From contig NZ_AP022591.1 of the NCBI RefSeq assembly GCF_010731795.1, positions 3,348,001 to 3,412,000 of the forward strand: 64,000 nucleotides of DNA. The letters are read 5' to 3'. This DNA comes from Mycolicibacterium celeriflavum. Its GTDB lineage: Bacteria > Actinomycetota > Actinomycetes > Mycobacteriales > Mycobacteriaceae. The notes under the pieces are model-generated. The model was not told the origin of the DNA. It ran no database searches and saw only the letters and a program-made list of their open reading frames with translations. Positions 53,341 through 61,644 of this stretch are shown one piece after another. The translations under genes were made by a program, and so were the position numbers. Within the stretch, counting starts at the first letter, position 1; each line of letters starts with the position of its first letter.

Positions 53341-55145
53341 AGTCCCTGCTGCTCTCGCGCCGCGACCTGGATTTCCTGCTCTACGAGTGGCTACGGGTCG
53401 ACGAGCTGACCAGCCGCGAGCGGTTCGCCGAACATTCGCGCGAGACCTTCGACGCGGTGCTGGACCTGTGCGAGCAACTGGCGACGCGGTACTTCGCGAC
53501 GCACAACAAGAAGAGCGACGCCAACGAGCCGAGCTTCGACGGCGAGAAGGTCACCGTCATCCCCGAGGTCAAGCAGGCCTGGGACGCGTTCGCGCAGGCC
53601 GACCTGATCGCGATGTCGATGGATCAGCGGCTCGGCGGCGCGCAACTGCCCGCGACGCTGGCGCAGGCGGCGTTCGCCTGGTTCTCGGCGGCAAACATCA
53701 GCACGACGGGCTACCTCATGCTCACGATGGCCAACGCCAACCTGCTGGCCAGGTTCGGCACCCAGGAGCAGGTCGAGCAGTTCGTCAAGCCGATGTTGGC
53801 CGGACGGTTCTCCGGCACCATGGCGCTGTCGGAGACGCAGGCGGGTTCGTCGCTGGCCGACATCCTCACCCGCGCCGAACCACAACGCGACGCCTCTGCG
53901 TCCGGCACCTATCGGCTGTTCGGATCGAAGATGTGGATCTCCGGCGCCGAGCACGAGATGACCGACAACATCGTCAACCTGGTACTCGCGAAGATTCCGG
54001 GCGGGCCGGCGGGGACCAAGGGCATCTCGCTGTTCATCGTGCCGAAGTACCTGCTGGACGAGAACGGTGCGATCGGTGAGCGCAACGACGTGGTGCTGGC
54101 CGGGCTGAACCACAAGATGGGCCAGCGCGGCATCACCAATACCGTGCTCAATCTCGGTGAGGGCGCCTACACCCCGGGCGGGCAACCGGGCGCCGTCGGT
54201 TACCTCGTCGGCGAAGCGCACCGCGGCATCGCCTACATGTTCACGATGATGAACGAGGCTCGGCTGGGCGTCGGGATGGGCGCAGTGGCGTTGGGCTACA
54301 CCGGTTATCTCAAATCGGTGCAGTACGCGCGCGAGCGTCCGCAGGGGCGTCCGGTCGGCGCCAAGGACCCGTCGGCGCCGCAGGTGCCGATCATCGAACA
54401 TGCCGATGTCAAGCGGATGTTGTTGGCGCAGAAGGCTTATGTGGAAGGTGGCCTGGCGCTGCTGCTGTACTGCGGCAAGCTCGTCGACCTTGCGCACAGC
54501 GCACAGTCCGACGAAGAGCGTGACAGCGCCACGCTGCTGCTGGAGATGCTGACCCCGGTCGGCAAGAGCTGGCCGTCGCAGTGGTGCCTGGCCGCCAACG
54601 ACCTGGCCATCCAAGTGCACGGCGGATACGGCTACACCCGTGAGTACGACGTCGAACAGCATTACCGCGACAATCGGCTCAACCCGATTCACGAGGGCAC
54701 CCACGGCATCCAGAGTTTGGACCTGTTGGGCCGCAAGGTGGTTTCGCGCGGGGGCGCCGGCCTGGCCGCGTTGGGCGCCGTAATCTCCCGGACGGTGGCC
54801 GAGGCGGGGGCGCTCGGCGGTCAGCCCGCCGAGCATGCGAGCCTGCTCGACACCGCATGGCAACGCCTCGTCACTGTCACCGCCGAGATGTTCGGCTCCG
54901 GTGACATCGAGGCCGCGATGGCCAACAGCGTGGTGTACCTCGAGGCGTTCGGGCACATCGTCGTCGCGTGGATCTGGCTGCAGCAGGAGCTCGCCGCGCA
55001 CGGTCACAGCGCAGACTTCTATGATGGCAAGCGCCAGGCCGCCCGCTACTTCTTCCGCTACGAACTACCCAGGACCGCACCACAACTGGACCTGCTCGCG
55101 AGCCTGGACCGCACCACCGTGGACATGCGGGCCGACTGGTTCTGA
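53337..55145 (+). CDS. Large acyl-CoA dehydrogenase family protein
   Basis: A 602-aa protein, about 200 residues longer than standard acyl-CoA dehydrogenases, like the FadE5-type group with an extra N-terminal segment and C-terminal domain. Blocks: MALSETQAGSSLADILTRAE, KMWISGAEHEMTDNIVNLVL, LNHKMGQRGITNTVLN, VHGGYGYTREYDVEQHYRDN, and the active-site region HEGTHGIQSLDLLGRK with Glu. GTG 53337 overlaps the TetR stop; the open frame upstream of that lies inside the TetR gene. Likely controlled by the TetR protein encoded before it. Confidence 0.9.
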   Translation: MKSLLLSRRDLDFLLYEWLRVDELTSRERFAEHSRETFDAVLDLCEQLATRYFATHNKKSDANEPSFDGEKVTVIPEVKQAWDAFAQADLIAMSMDQRLGGAQLPATLAQAAFAWFSAANISTTGYLMLTMANANLLARFGTQEQVEQFVKPMLAGRFSGTMALSETQAGSSLADILTRAEPQRDASASGTYRLFGSKMWISGAEHEMTDNIVNLVLAKIPGGPAGTKGISLFIVPKYLLDENGAIGERNDVVLAGLNHKMGQRGITNTVLNLGEGAYTPGGQPGAVGYLVGEAHRGIAYMFTMMNEARLGVGMGAVALGYTGYLKSVQYARERPQGRPVGAKDPSAPQVPIIEHADVKRMLLAQKAYVEGGLALLLYCGKLVDLAHSAQSDEERDSATLLLEMLTPVGKSWPSQWCLAANDLAIQVHGGYGYTREYDVEQHYRDNRLNPIHEGTHGIQSLDLLGRKVVSRGGAGLAALGAVISRTVAEAGALGGQPAEHASLLDTAWQRLVTVTAEMFGSGDIEAAMANSVVYLEAFGHIVVAWIWLQQELAAHGHSADFYDGKRQAARYFFRYELPRTAPQLDLLASLDRTTVDMRADWF

Positions 55146-55163
55146 CCGGCGCCGAACTGGCGT

Positions 55164-56270
55164 CTAACCGAAGCGGATGACCTGCCGCACGGCTTTGCCT
55201 TCGGCGAGTTCGTCCATGCCCGAATTGATTTCGTCGAGAGTGATCGTCGAGGACACCAGCGACTCGACCGGTAGCCGGCCCGCACGCCACAGCCCGACAA
55301 AGTACGGGATCTCACGCGAGGGCACCGCCGAACCGAGATAGCTGCCGATCAGTGACCGGCCCTCGGCCACAAAGCCCAACGGGGACAGCGATACCCGCGC
55401 ATCGGGACGAGGCAGGCCGACCGACACCGTCCGACCGCCGGGAGCGGTGAGATCGACCGCGGTCTCCAGCGCGCTCGGATGGCCGACCGCCTCCACCACG
55501 ACGGTCGCCTTGAGGCCCCGATCACGCGCTTCGTCGGGCGTGTACGCCTCGTGCGCGCCCATGCCGCGGACTCTTTTCAATTTGTCGGGCAGCGGGTCGA
55601 CGCCGACCACGTGAACGTCGTCCTGAGCCAAAGCGGTGAGGATCGCCGCCATGCCGACGCCGCCGAGCCCGACGACGGCCACGGTGTCGCCCCGGCGCGG
55701 CCGGCCGGCGTTGATCACCGCGCCGCCGCCGGTCAACACGGCGCAGCCGAGCAGAGATGCCACGGCCGCGGGCACATCGTCGGGCACCGGCACCACCGAG
55801 CGCCGGTCGACCACCGCGTGGGTGGCGAAACCGGAGACGCCGAGATGGTGGTGCACCGGCCGGCCGTCGCGCGACAGCCGGCGTTCGCCGGTCATCAACG
55901 TGCCTGCCGCGTTGGCCGCGCTGCCGGGCTCGCACGGGGTGAGGCCGTCGGTGGCGCACGCCGGGCACCGGCCGCAGCGCGGCAGGAAGGTCATCACGAC
56001 GCGGGCGCCGACGCTCACATCCGAGACCCCGGCGCCGAGCGCCTCGGCGACTCCGGCGGCCTCGTGGCCGAGCAGCATCGGCACCGGTCGGACCCGGCTT
56101 CCGTCGACCACCGACAGGTCGGAGTGGCACAGGCCGGCGGCCTCGACGCGCACCAGCAGTTCGCCCGCCCGCGGCGGTTCGAGGTCCAACTCGCCGACCG
56201 ACAGCGGCCTGGACTCGGCGTACGGCCGTGCGCGGCCGATCTCTTCCAACACGGCACCGCGAATCCTCAT
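55164..56270 (-). CDS. adhE1: Zinc-dependent alcohol dehydrogenase (AdhE1, Rv0162c-like)
   Basis: A 368-aa medium-chain alcohol dehydrogenase. Catalytic zinc ligands are in AAGLCHSDLSVVDG and the GHEAAGVAEALG block. The structural-zinc lobe CGRCPACATDGLTPC has its four Cys. The Rossmann motif is VAVVGLGGVGMAAILTALAQ. In the class III/mycothiol-like group by overall pattern, but the substrate is not certain. Divergent from the thioesterase gene (30-bp gap). In order it corresponds to Rv0162c. Confidence 0.9.
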   Translation of the reverse strand: MRIRGAVLEEIGRARPYAESRPLSVGELDLEPPRAGELLVRVEAAGLCHSDLSVVDGSRVRPVPMLLGHEAAGVAEALGAGVSDVSVGARVVMTFLPRCGRCPACATDGLTPCEPGSAANAAGTLMTGERRLSRDGRPVHHHLGVSGFATHAVVDRRSVVPVPDDVPAAVASLLGCAVLTGGGAVINAGRPRRGDTVAVVGLGGVGMAAILTALAQDDVHVVGVDPLPDKLKRVRGMGAHEAYTPDEARDRGLKATVVVEAVGHPSALETAVDLTAPGGRTVSVGLPRPDARVSLSPLGFVAEGRSLIGSYLGSAVPSREIPYFVGLWRAGRLPVESLVSSTITLDEINSGMDELAEGKAVRQVIRFG

Positions 56271-56300
56271 GGTCACCAGCCTGCCTGCGACACTGCTGCC

Positions 56301-56747
56301 ATGACCAGAAGCGAGGAGTCGCCGACGGCGGGCGATTTTCCGGTGCACTGGCCGGTGACGACCAGATGGGCCGACAACGACATGTTCGGCCACCTCAACA
56401 ACGCGGTGTACTACGCGCTCTTCGACACGGCGATCAACGGGTGGATCAACACCAGCGTCGGGATCGACCCTCTGACCGTTCCCTGGCTGGGCGTGGTGGC
56501 CGAATCGGGCTGCCGGTATGTGGCCGAGTTGCGGTTCCCGGAGCCGCTGTCGGTCGGGCTGGCGGTGACGCGGCTGGGCAACAGCAGCGTCACCTATCGG
56601 CTGGGGCTGTGGCAGCAGAACGGCCCGGTCGCGGCGGTGGGGCACTGGGTGCACGTCTACGTCGACCGGGCCGAGCGCAGACCGGTGCTGATTCCGGAGC
56701 AGATTCGCGCACTGCTGGAAAAGGCGCGCGTCGACCATCGGGCGTGA
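56301..56747 (+). CDS. Acyl-CoA thioesterase, hot-dog fold (Rv0163-like)
   Basis: A 148-aa 4-hydroxybenzoyl-CoA-thioesterase-type protein. The hot-dog helix region TTRWADNDMFGHLNNAVYYA carries the catalytic Asp position of the family; further strands are ESGCRYVAELRFPEPLSVGL and SSVTYRLGLWQQ. Hydrolyses acyl-CoA thioesters. ATG 56301 is the sensible start; the open frame before it lies antisense to adhE1. A TB18.5-like gene follows after 16 bp. Confidence 0.88.
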   Translation: MTRSEESPTAGDFPVHWPVTTRWADNDMFGHLNNAVYYALFDTAINGWINTSVGIDPLTVPWLGVVAESGCRYVAELRFPEPLSVGLAVTRLGNSSVTYRLGLWQQNGPVAAVGHWVHVYVDRAERRPVLIPEQIRALLEKARVDHRA

Positions 56748-56763
56748 TCGATATGCTCGTCGG

Positions 56764-57204
56764 ATGCCGCTCGTGAGCAAGACCGTCGAAGTGGCGGCCT
56801 CCGCCGACGCGATCATGGGGATCGTCGCCGACTTCGAGGCTTACCCCGAATGGAACGAAGAGATCAAAGGTTGCTGGGTGCTGGCCCGCTACGACGACGG
56901 CCGCCCCAGCCAGTTGCGTCTCGACGTCGTCGTGCAGGGGCAGGCGGGCACGTTCATCACGGCCGTCTACTACCCGGGCGACAACCAGATCTTCACCGTG
57001 CTGCAGCAGGGTGACCACTTCGAGAAGCAGGAACAGAAGTTCTCGGTAGTGGCGATGGGGCCGACGTCGCTGCTGACCGTCGATCTCGACGTCGAGACCA
57101 AACTGCCGATCCCCAAGCAGATGGTGAAGAAGGCGATCGGCGACACGCTGGATTACTTGGCCGGCAACCTGAAGGCCCGCGCCGAGCAGCTGGCGGCGAA
57201 CTGA
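56764..57204 (+). CDS. SRPBCC/polyketide-cyclase-like protein (TB18.5, Rv0164-like)
   Basis: A 146-aa START/SRPBCC-fold protein. Family features: VSKTVEVAASADAIMGIVAD, FEAYPEWNEEIKGCWVLARY, and the long C-terminal helix MVKKAIGDTLDYLAGNLKAR. It binds hydrophobic ligands; in M. tuberculosis the orthologue is the antigen TB18.5. It is adjacent to the thioesterase, suggesting a lipid role. A convergent mce1R follows. Confidence 0.88.
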   Translation: MPLVSKTVEVAASADAIMGIVADFEAYPEWNEEIKGCWVLARYDDGRPSQLRLDVVVQGQAGTFITAVYYPGDNQIFTVLQQGDHFEKQEQKFSVVAMGPTSLLTVDLDVETKLPIPKQMVKKAIGDTLDYLAGNLKARAEQLAAN

Positions 57205-57283
57205 GAGAACGACGGCGAGCGCGCACTGGCGTACGGAAAACATCGCTGTTTGCGTACCTGGCTGAGCGCTCAGCCGCGGAACT

Positions 57284-57976
57284 TCAGCTCCACAGCCCCG
57301 CTTCGTCGAGCCGCGCGATCAGACGCTGCGCACCGTCAGTGAACTCGGCGCCGGTCAGTGTGACGATGGTGGCCACGTCGCGCCGACGAAGTGCGCCGAT
57401 GAGTTCGCGATGGCGGGCGATCGCCAAGACTCCCCACTGCGGATCGCCGGCATAGATCTGACCGGGCAGATAGCGGGCGACATGAAGGAGGAACCAGGCC
57501 AGCTTGATCCGGCCGGTGGACCGGTTGAACGCCCGGTGGAAGGCGAATTCCGCGGCGGCGATCTCCTCGGTGTCGTGCCGTTCGACGGCGGCCGCCAACT
57601 GGTCGTTGAGCCGGTCCAACTCGTCGATCTCGGCGTCGGTGATGCGCGCGGCCGCCGTGGCCGCCAGCTCCTTGGCGATCGCGGCCTGTAGCCAAAAGAT
57701 GTCCTCGACATCGGTGCGCGTCAGCGGTACCACCACGTGGCCGCGGTGCGGCTCCAGTTGCACCATGCCCTCGCCGCGAAGTGTGCGCAGCGCCTCGCGC
57801 ACGGGCGTGATGCTCACCCCGAGCGCCGCGGCGGTCTCGTCCAGCCGGATGAAGGTGCCCGGCCGCAGCGTGCCGGTCATGATGTCGGCGCGCAACCGCG
57901 CCGCGACCTCGTCGGACAGTTGTTCGCGCCGCACCGCCCGCCGCGGCCGCCGCCGAGGCGCAGTGGGTGCGTTCAC
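57284..57976 (-). CDS. mce1R: GntR/FadR-family repressor Mce1R
   Basis: A 230-aa GntR regulator divergent from fadD5 and the mce1 operon, the place of Mce1R (Rv0165c), which represses mce1. HTH: QLSDEVAARLRADIMTGTLR ... TAAALGVSITPVREALRTLR. FCD-type ligand domain follows, with metal/ligand residues in EFAFHRAFNRS and ARHRELIGAL. I chose GTG 57976 (VNAPTAPRRRP); the frame is open to 58057 but that runs into the operator palindromes. Confidence 0.93.
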   Translation of the reverse strand: MNAPTAPRRRPRRAVRREQLSDEVAARLRADIMTGTLRPGTFIRLDETAAALGVSITPVREALRTLRGEGMVQLEPHRGHVVVPLTRTDVEDIFWLQAAIAKELAATAAARITDAEIDELDRLNDQLAAAVERHDTEEIAAAEFAFHRAFNRSTGRIKLAWFLLHVARYLPGQIYAGDPQWGVLAIARHRELIGALRRRDVATIVTLTGAEFTDGAQRLIARLDEAGLWS

Positions 57977-58035
57977 TGTGGTCTCCGGTCGTTTCTCGCA
58001 GCGCTGAGGCGGGCTTGTCCCAAAGCGGCCGAGGC

Positions 58036-58074
58036 CATAGTGTGACCGGGGCAACACTATGTTTGATCAAATAT
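58036..58074. promoter_or_regulatory. Nested palindromes in the mce1R-fadD5 gap (candidate Mce1R operator)
   Basis: Two symmetrical sites lie in an 82-bp gap. The first is CATAGTGT (58036-58043) with inverse ACACTATG (58054-58061), perfect 8-bp arms and a 10-nt spacer. The second is TTTGATCAAA (58062-58071), a perfect 10-bp palindrome extended to ATgTTTGATCAAAtAT. Both overlap the most upstream fadD5 start. A GntR dimer repressing both directions would be expected here. Confidence 0.65.
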
Positions 58075-59762
58075 CACCCTCGCGCAACCCGCATCAGATG
58101 GAGCGTCAGCAGTTGATCGAGCCGGATCCCACCGCACAGCCCTACCTCGCCCGCAGGCAGAACTGGACGAACCAGCTTGCTCGCCACGCTCTGATGCAGC
58201 CTGAGGCCACCGCGCTGCGGTTCCTCGGCCGGACGACGACCTGGCGGGCGCTCGATCAGCGAGTGGGCACCCTCGCCGGCGCGTTGAGCAGGCGCGGAGT
58301 GAAGTTCGGCGACCGGGTGCTGATCCTCATGCTGAACCGCACAGAGTTCATCGAGTCGTTCCTCGCGGTCAACAAGCTCGGCGCGATCGCCGTGCCGGTC
58401 AACTTCCGCATGACTCCGGCGGAGATCGCGTTCCTGGTCGGCGACTGCAAGGCCGAGGTGGTGATCACCGAGGCGGTGTTGGCCAACGTGGCGACGGCCG
58501 TGCGTGACATCGGAGACACCGGAGCGACTCTGACCACCGTGATCGTCGCCGGCGCCGCGACCGACCAGAACGTGCTCGGCTACGACGACCTGATCGCCGA
58601 GGCCGGTGAGCCCGCGGCGACAGTGGATATCCCGAATGACTCCCCGGCGCTGATCATGTACACCTCGGGCACGACCGGCCGGCCCAAGGGCGCGGTGCTC
58701 ACCCACACCAACATCGCCGGCCAGGCGTTGACGTTCCTGTTCAGCAACGGCGCCGACATCAACAATGACGTCGGCTTCATCGGCGTGCCGCTCTTCCACA
58801 TCGCGGGGATCGGCAACATGATCCCCGGCCTGCTGCTGGGCCGCCCGACCGTGATTTACCCGCTGGGCGCGTTCGACCCCGACGAGTTGCTCGACGTGCT
58901 CGAAGCCGAGCAGGTCACCGGCATCTTCCTGGTGCCCGCGCAGTGGCAGGCGGTGTGCGCCGCACAGCAGGCCCGGCCCCGCGCGCTGCGCCTGCGCGTG
59001 TTGTCCTGGGGCGCCGCACCGGCATCCGACACCCTTCTGCGACAGATGGCCGAGACCTTCCCGGGCACCCAGGTCCTGGCCGCCTTCGGCCAGACTGAGA
59101 TGTCACCGGTGACCTGCATGCTGTTGGGCGAGGACGCGATCCGCAAGCTCGGCTCGGTCGGCAAGGTGATCCCCACCGTGGCGGCCCGTGTCGTCGACGA
59201 GGACATGAACGACGTCCCGGTCGGACAGGTCGGCGAGATCGTCTACCGCGCACCGACTCTGATGGCCGGCTACTGGAACAACCCGGGGGCCACCGCCGAG
59301 GCATTCGCAGGCGGCTGGTTCCATTCCGGCGACCTCGTCCGCCAGGACGAGGAGGGCTACGTCTGGGTCGTCGACCGCAAGAAGGACATGATCATCTCCG
59401 GCGGCGAGAACATCTACTGCGCCGAGGTCGAGAACGCGCTCGCCGCCCACCCGGCGATCGCCGAGGTCGCCGTGATCGGGCGTCCGGACGAGAAGTGGGG
59501 TGAAGTGCCCGTCGCGGTCGTGGCGCTCGGCACAGGCGATCGGACCGATCTTGACCTGCGTGATCTTGACGCGTTCCTCACCGAGCGGCTCGCCCGGTAC
59601 AAGCACCCCAAGGCTCTCGAAGTCGTCGACGCGTTGCCGCGCAACCCGGCCGGCAAAGTCCTGAAAACTGAACTGCGCGCACGTTTCGGGACCGCAGGTC
59701 CGATTGACGCGGATGAAAGTTTCGGTGCGCCAACGATTTCTGCTTCGGCGCCAAGGGACTAA
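58059..59762 (+). CDS. fadD5: Fatty-acyl-CoA synthetase FadD5
   Basis: Up to 567 aa; an AMP-forming acyl-CoA ligase linked to the mce1 lipid importer, activating imported fatty acids. It matches M. tuberculosis FadD5: LARRQNWTNQLARHA, nucleotide loop MYTSGTTGRPKGAVLTH, GVPLFHIAGIGNMIPGLLLG, LAAFGQTEMSPVTCM, and the hinge/A10 region WVVDRKKDMIISGGENIYCA and PRNPAGKVLKTELR. ATG 58059 lies within the operator palindromes; ATG 58098 (554 aa, the M. tuberculosis length) is a serious alternative. Confidence 0.95.
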   Translation: MFDQISPSRNPHQMERQQLIEPDPTAQPYLARRQNWTNQLARHALMQPEATALRFLGRTTTWRALDQRVGTLAGALSRRGVKFGDRVLILMLNRTEFIESFLAVNKLGAIAVPVNFRMTPAEIAFLVGDCKAEVVITEAVLANVATAVRDIGDTGATLTTVIVAGAATDQNVLGYDDLIAEAGEPAATVDIPNDSPALIMYTSGTTGRPKGAVLTHTNIAGQALTFLFSNGADINNDVGFIGVPLFHIAGIGNMIPGLLLGRPTVIYPLGAFDPDELLDVLEAEQVTGIFLVPAQWQAVCAAQQARPRALRLRVLSWGAAPASDTLLRQMAETFPGTQVLAAFGQTEMSPVTCMLLGEDAIRKLGSVGKVIPTVAARVVDEDMNDVPVGQVGEIVYRAPTLMAGYWNNPGATAEAFAGGWFHSGDLVRQDEEGYVWVVDRKKDMIISGGENIYCAEVENALAAHPAIAEVAVIGRPDEKWGEVPVAVVALGTGDRTDLDLRDLDAFLTERLARYKHPKALEVVDALPRNPAGKVLKTELRARFGTAGPIDADESFGAPTISASAPRD

Positions 59763-59974
59763 GGGGCCGAATTGAGTTTGCTAACGGTTACAGGCTCAAT
59801 CCGCCGGATGCACTGCACGGCGGGAAAGGCATCGGGTACATTCCTGTGGTCCGTCTTACTACCGGTGGGTAGGGAGACGGGGATTACATCGGTGAGGTCG
59901 GGGCAAGGAGGGGACGTGCGACAGGGGCTGCCGATGCACCACGACAGTCGCCGTTGCGCCGCGGGAGCACACTG
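59763..59974 (+). promoter_or_regulatory. Gap between fadD5 and yrbE1A
   Basis: A 212-bp stretch. A 68-codon frame at 59772-59978 covers most of it, but has no family resemblance, atypical composition and overlaps the yrbE1A start, so I do not call it. The gap may hold an internal mce1 promoter and ends with GAGCACACTG before GTG 59975. Confidence 0.35.
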
Positions 59975-60769
59975 GTGACGGCGTCGACCGGCGTGGTCGG
60001 GTACGTCCGCGATCAGACCAGACCCGCGCTGGAGGCCGTGGGCGGTTTCGTGCGCATGTGCGTGCTCACCGGCAAAGCCCTGTTCAAACCGTTTCAATGG
60101 CGAGAGTTCATCCTGCAGAGCTGGTTCCTGTTCCGGGTGTCGTTTCTGCCGACTCTCGCAGTGTCAGCGCCGTTGACCGTGCTCTTGATCTTCCTGCTGA
60201 ACATCCTGCTCGCGGAGTTCGGCGCCGCCGACGTGTCCGGCGCGGGTGCGGCGATCGGCGCCGTCACCCAGCTCGGCCCGCTGGTGACCGTGCTCGTCGT
60301 CGCCGGGGCGGGTTCCACAGCCATCTGCGCGGATCTAGGAGCGCGCACCATCCGCGAGGAGATCGACGCGCTCGAGGTACTCGGCATCGACCCGATCCAC
60401 CGACTGGTGGTGCCGCGCGTCGTCGCCTCCACGTTCGTCGCCTTGTTGCTCAACGGCGCAGTGATCACCATCGGCCTGGTTGGCGGATTCATCTTCGGGG
60501 TGTACCTCCAAAACGTCTCCGCGGGCGCATATGTATCCACACTCACGCTGATCACCGGTCTCCCGGAAGTGGTCATCTCGATCGTCAAGGCCGGGACGTT
60601 CGGCTTGATCGCCGGGCTGGTTGGCTGCTACCGCGGCCTTACGGTGTCGGGCGGCGCCAAGGGTGTCGGTACCGCGGTCAACGAGACGCTGGTGCTGTGC
60701 GTGATCGCCCTGTTTGCCGTGAACGTGGTGCTGACCACGATCGGTGTCCGGTTCGGTACGGGGAGCTGA
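59975..60769 (+). CDS. yrbE1A: Mce1 ABC-type permease YrbE1A
   Basis: A 264-aa MlaE-family permease of the Mce1 lipid transporter. About five membrane helices and the conserved family block AGSTAICADLGARTIREEID ALEVLGIDPIHRL (here continuous) and GLVGCYRGLTVSGGAKGVGT. Forms the inner-membrane channel with YrbE1B for fatty acid import in mycobacteria. I chose GTG 59975 (VTASTGVVGYVRDQT), which begins like the M. tuberculosis protein; a TTG at 59954 is in frame upstream. Confidence 0.94.
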   Translation: MTASTGVVGYVRDQTRPALEAVGGFVRMCVLTGKALFKPFQWREFILQSWFLFRVSFLPTLAVSAPLTVLLIFLLNILLAEFGAADVSGAGAAIGAVTQLGPLVTVLVVAGAGSTAICADLGARTIREEIDALEVLGIDPIHRLVVPRVVASTFVALLLNGAVITIGLVGGFIFGVYLQNVSAGAYVSTLTLITGLPEVVISIVKAGTFGLIAGLVGCYRGLTVSGGAKGVGTAVNETLVLCVIALFAVNVVLTTIGVRFGTGS

Positions 60770-60770
60770 C

Positions 60771-61640
60771 GTGTCCACGACAACGGTCCTGCGTTCACGG
60801 TTCCCGCGGGCATACGAGCGCACCAAGAGTGTGGCCAGTGCACCCGCGCGGTTTCTCGACAGCGTCGGACACGTCGCGTGGTTCGTCGTCACCACGATCG
60901 GCTCGATCCCGCACGCACTGCGCTATTACCGCAAGGAAACGCTGCGACTGATCGCCGAGATCGGCCTGGGCACTGGCGCGATGGCGGTCATCGGCGGCAC
61001 CTCCGCAATCGTCGGCTTCGTCAGCTTGTCTGGTTCGTCGCTGGTCGCGATCCAGGGCTTCGCCTCGCTGGGCAACATCGGCGTCGAGGCGTTCACCGGC
61101 TTCTTCGCCGCGATGATCAACGTGCGCTCGGCCGCCCCGCTGGTGGCAGGTGTCGCCTTGGCCGCGACGGTCGGTGCCGGCGCCACCGCGGAGCTGGGCG
61201 CCATGCGCATCAGCGAGGAGATCGACGCGCTCGAGGTGATGGGCATCAAGTCGATCTCATACCTGGTGTCGACTCGGATCATGGCCGGGTTCGTAGTGAT
61301 CATCCCGCTGTACGCGATCGCGATGATCTTGTCATTCCTCTCCGGGCAGGTGACCACCACACTTTTCTACGGACAGTCGACCGGTACCTACGAGCACTAC
61401 TTCCGGACATTCCTGCGACCCGAAGACGTGTTCTGGTCCTTCATGGATGTGCTCATCATCTCGGTCATCGTGATGGTGAACCACTGCTATTACGGCTATT
61501 TCGCCAGCGGCGGACCGGTCGGCGTCGGCGAGGCCGTTGGCCGAGCCATGCGGGCGTCACTGGTGGCGGTGGCAGTGGTAGTTCTGCTGGTTGCGTTGGC
61601 GCTCTACGGCGTCGACCCGAACTTCAACCTGACGGTGTAA
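60771..61640 (+). CDS. yrbE1B: Mce1 ABC-type permease YrbE1B
   Basis: A 289-aa MlaE-family permease, partner of YrbE1A. Blocks: GTGAMAVIGGTSAIVGFVSL, GAGATAELGAMRISEEIDAL, SYLVSTRIMAGFVVIIPLY and CYYGYFASGGPVGVGEAVGR. It starts at GTG 60771, one base after the yrbE1A stop. mce1A follows after 4 bp. Confidence 0.95.
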   Translation: MSTTTVLRSRFPRAYERTKSVASAPARFLDSVGHVAWFVVTTIGSIPHALRYYRKETLRLIAEIGLGTGAMAVIGGTSAIVGFVSLSGSSLVAIQGFASLGNIGVEAFTGFFAAMINVRSAAPLVAGVALAATVGAGATAELGAMRISEEIDALEVMGIKSISYLVSTRIMAGFVVIIPLYAIAMILSFLSGQVTTTLFYGQSTGTYEHYFRTFLRPEDVFWSFMDVLIISVIVMVNHCYYGYFASGGPVGVGEAVGRAMRASLVAVAVVVLLVALALYGVDPNFNLTV

Positions 61641-61644
61641 CGCC

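Noticed and set aside
59772..59978. 68-codon frame between fadD5 and yrbE1A
   Set aside because: No family resemblance, overlaps the yrbE1A start, atypical residue composition; more likely leader DNA of the mce1 operon.
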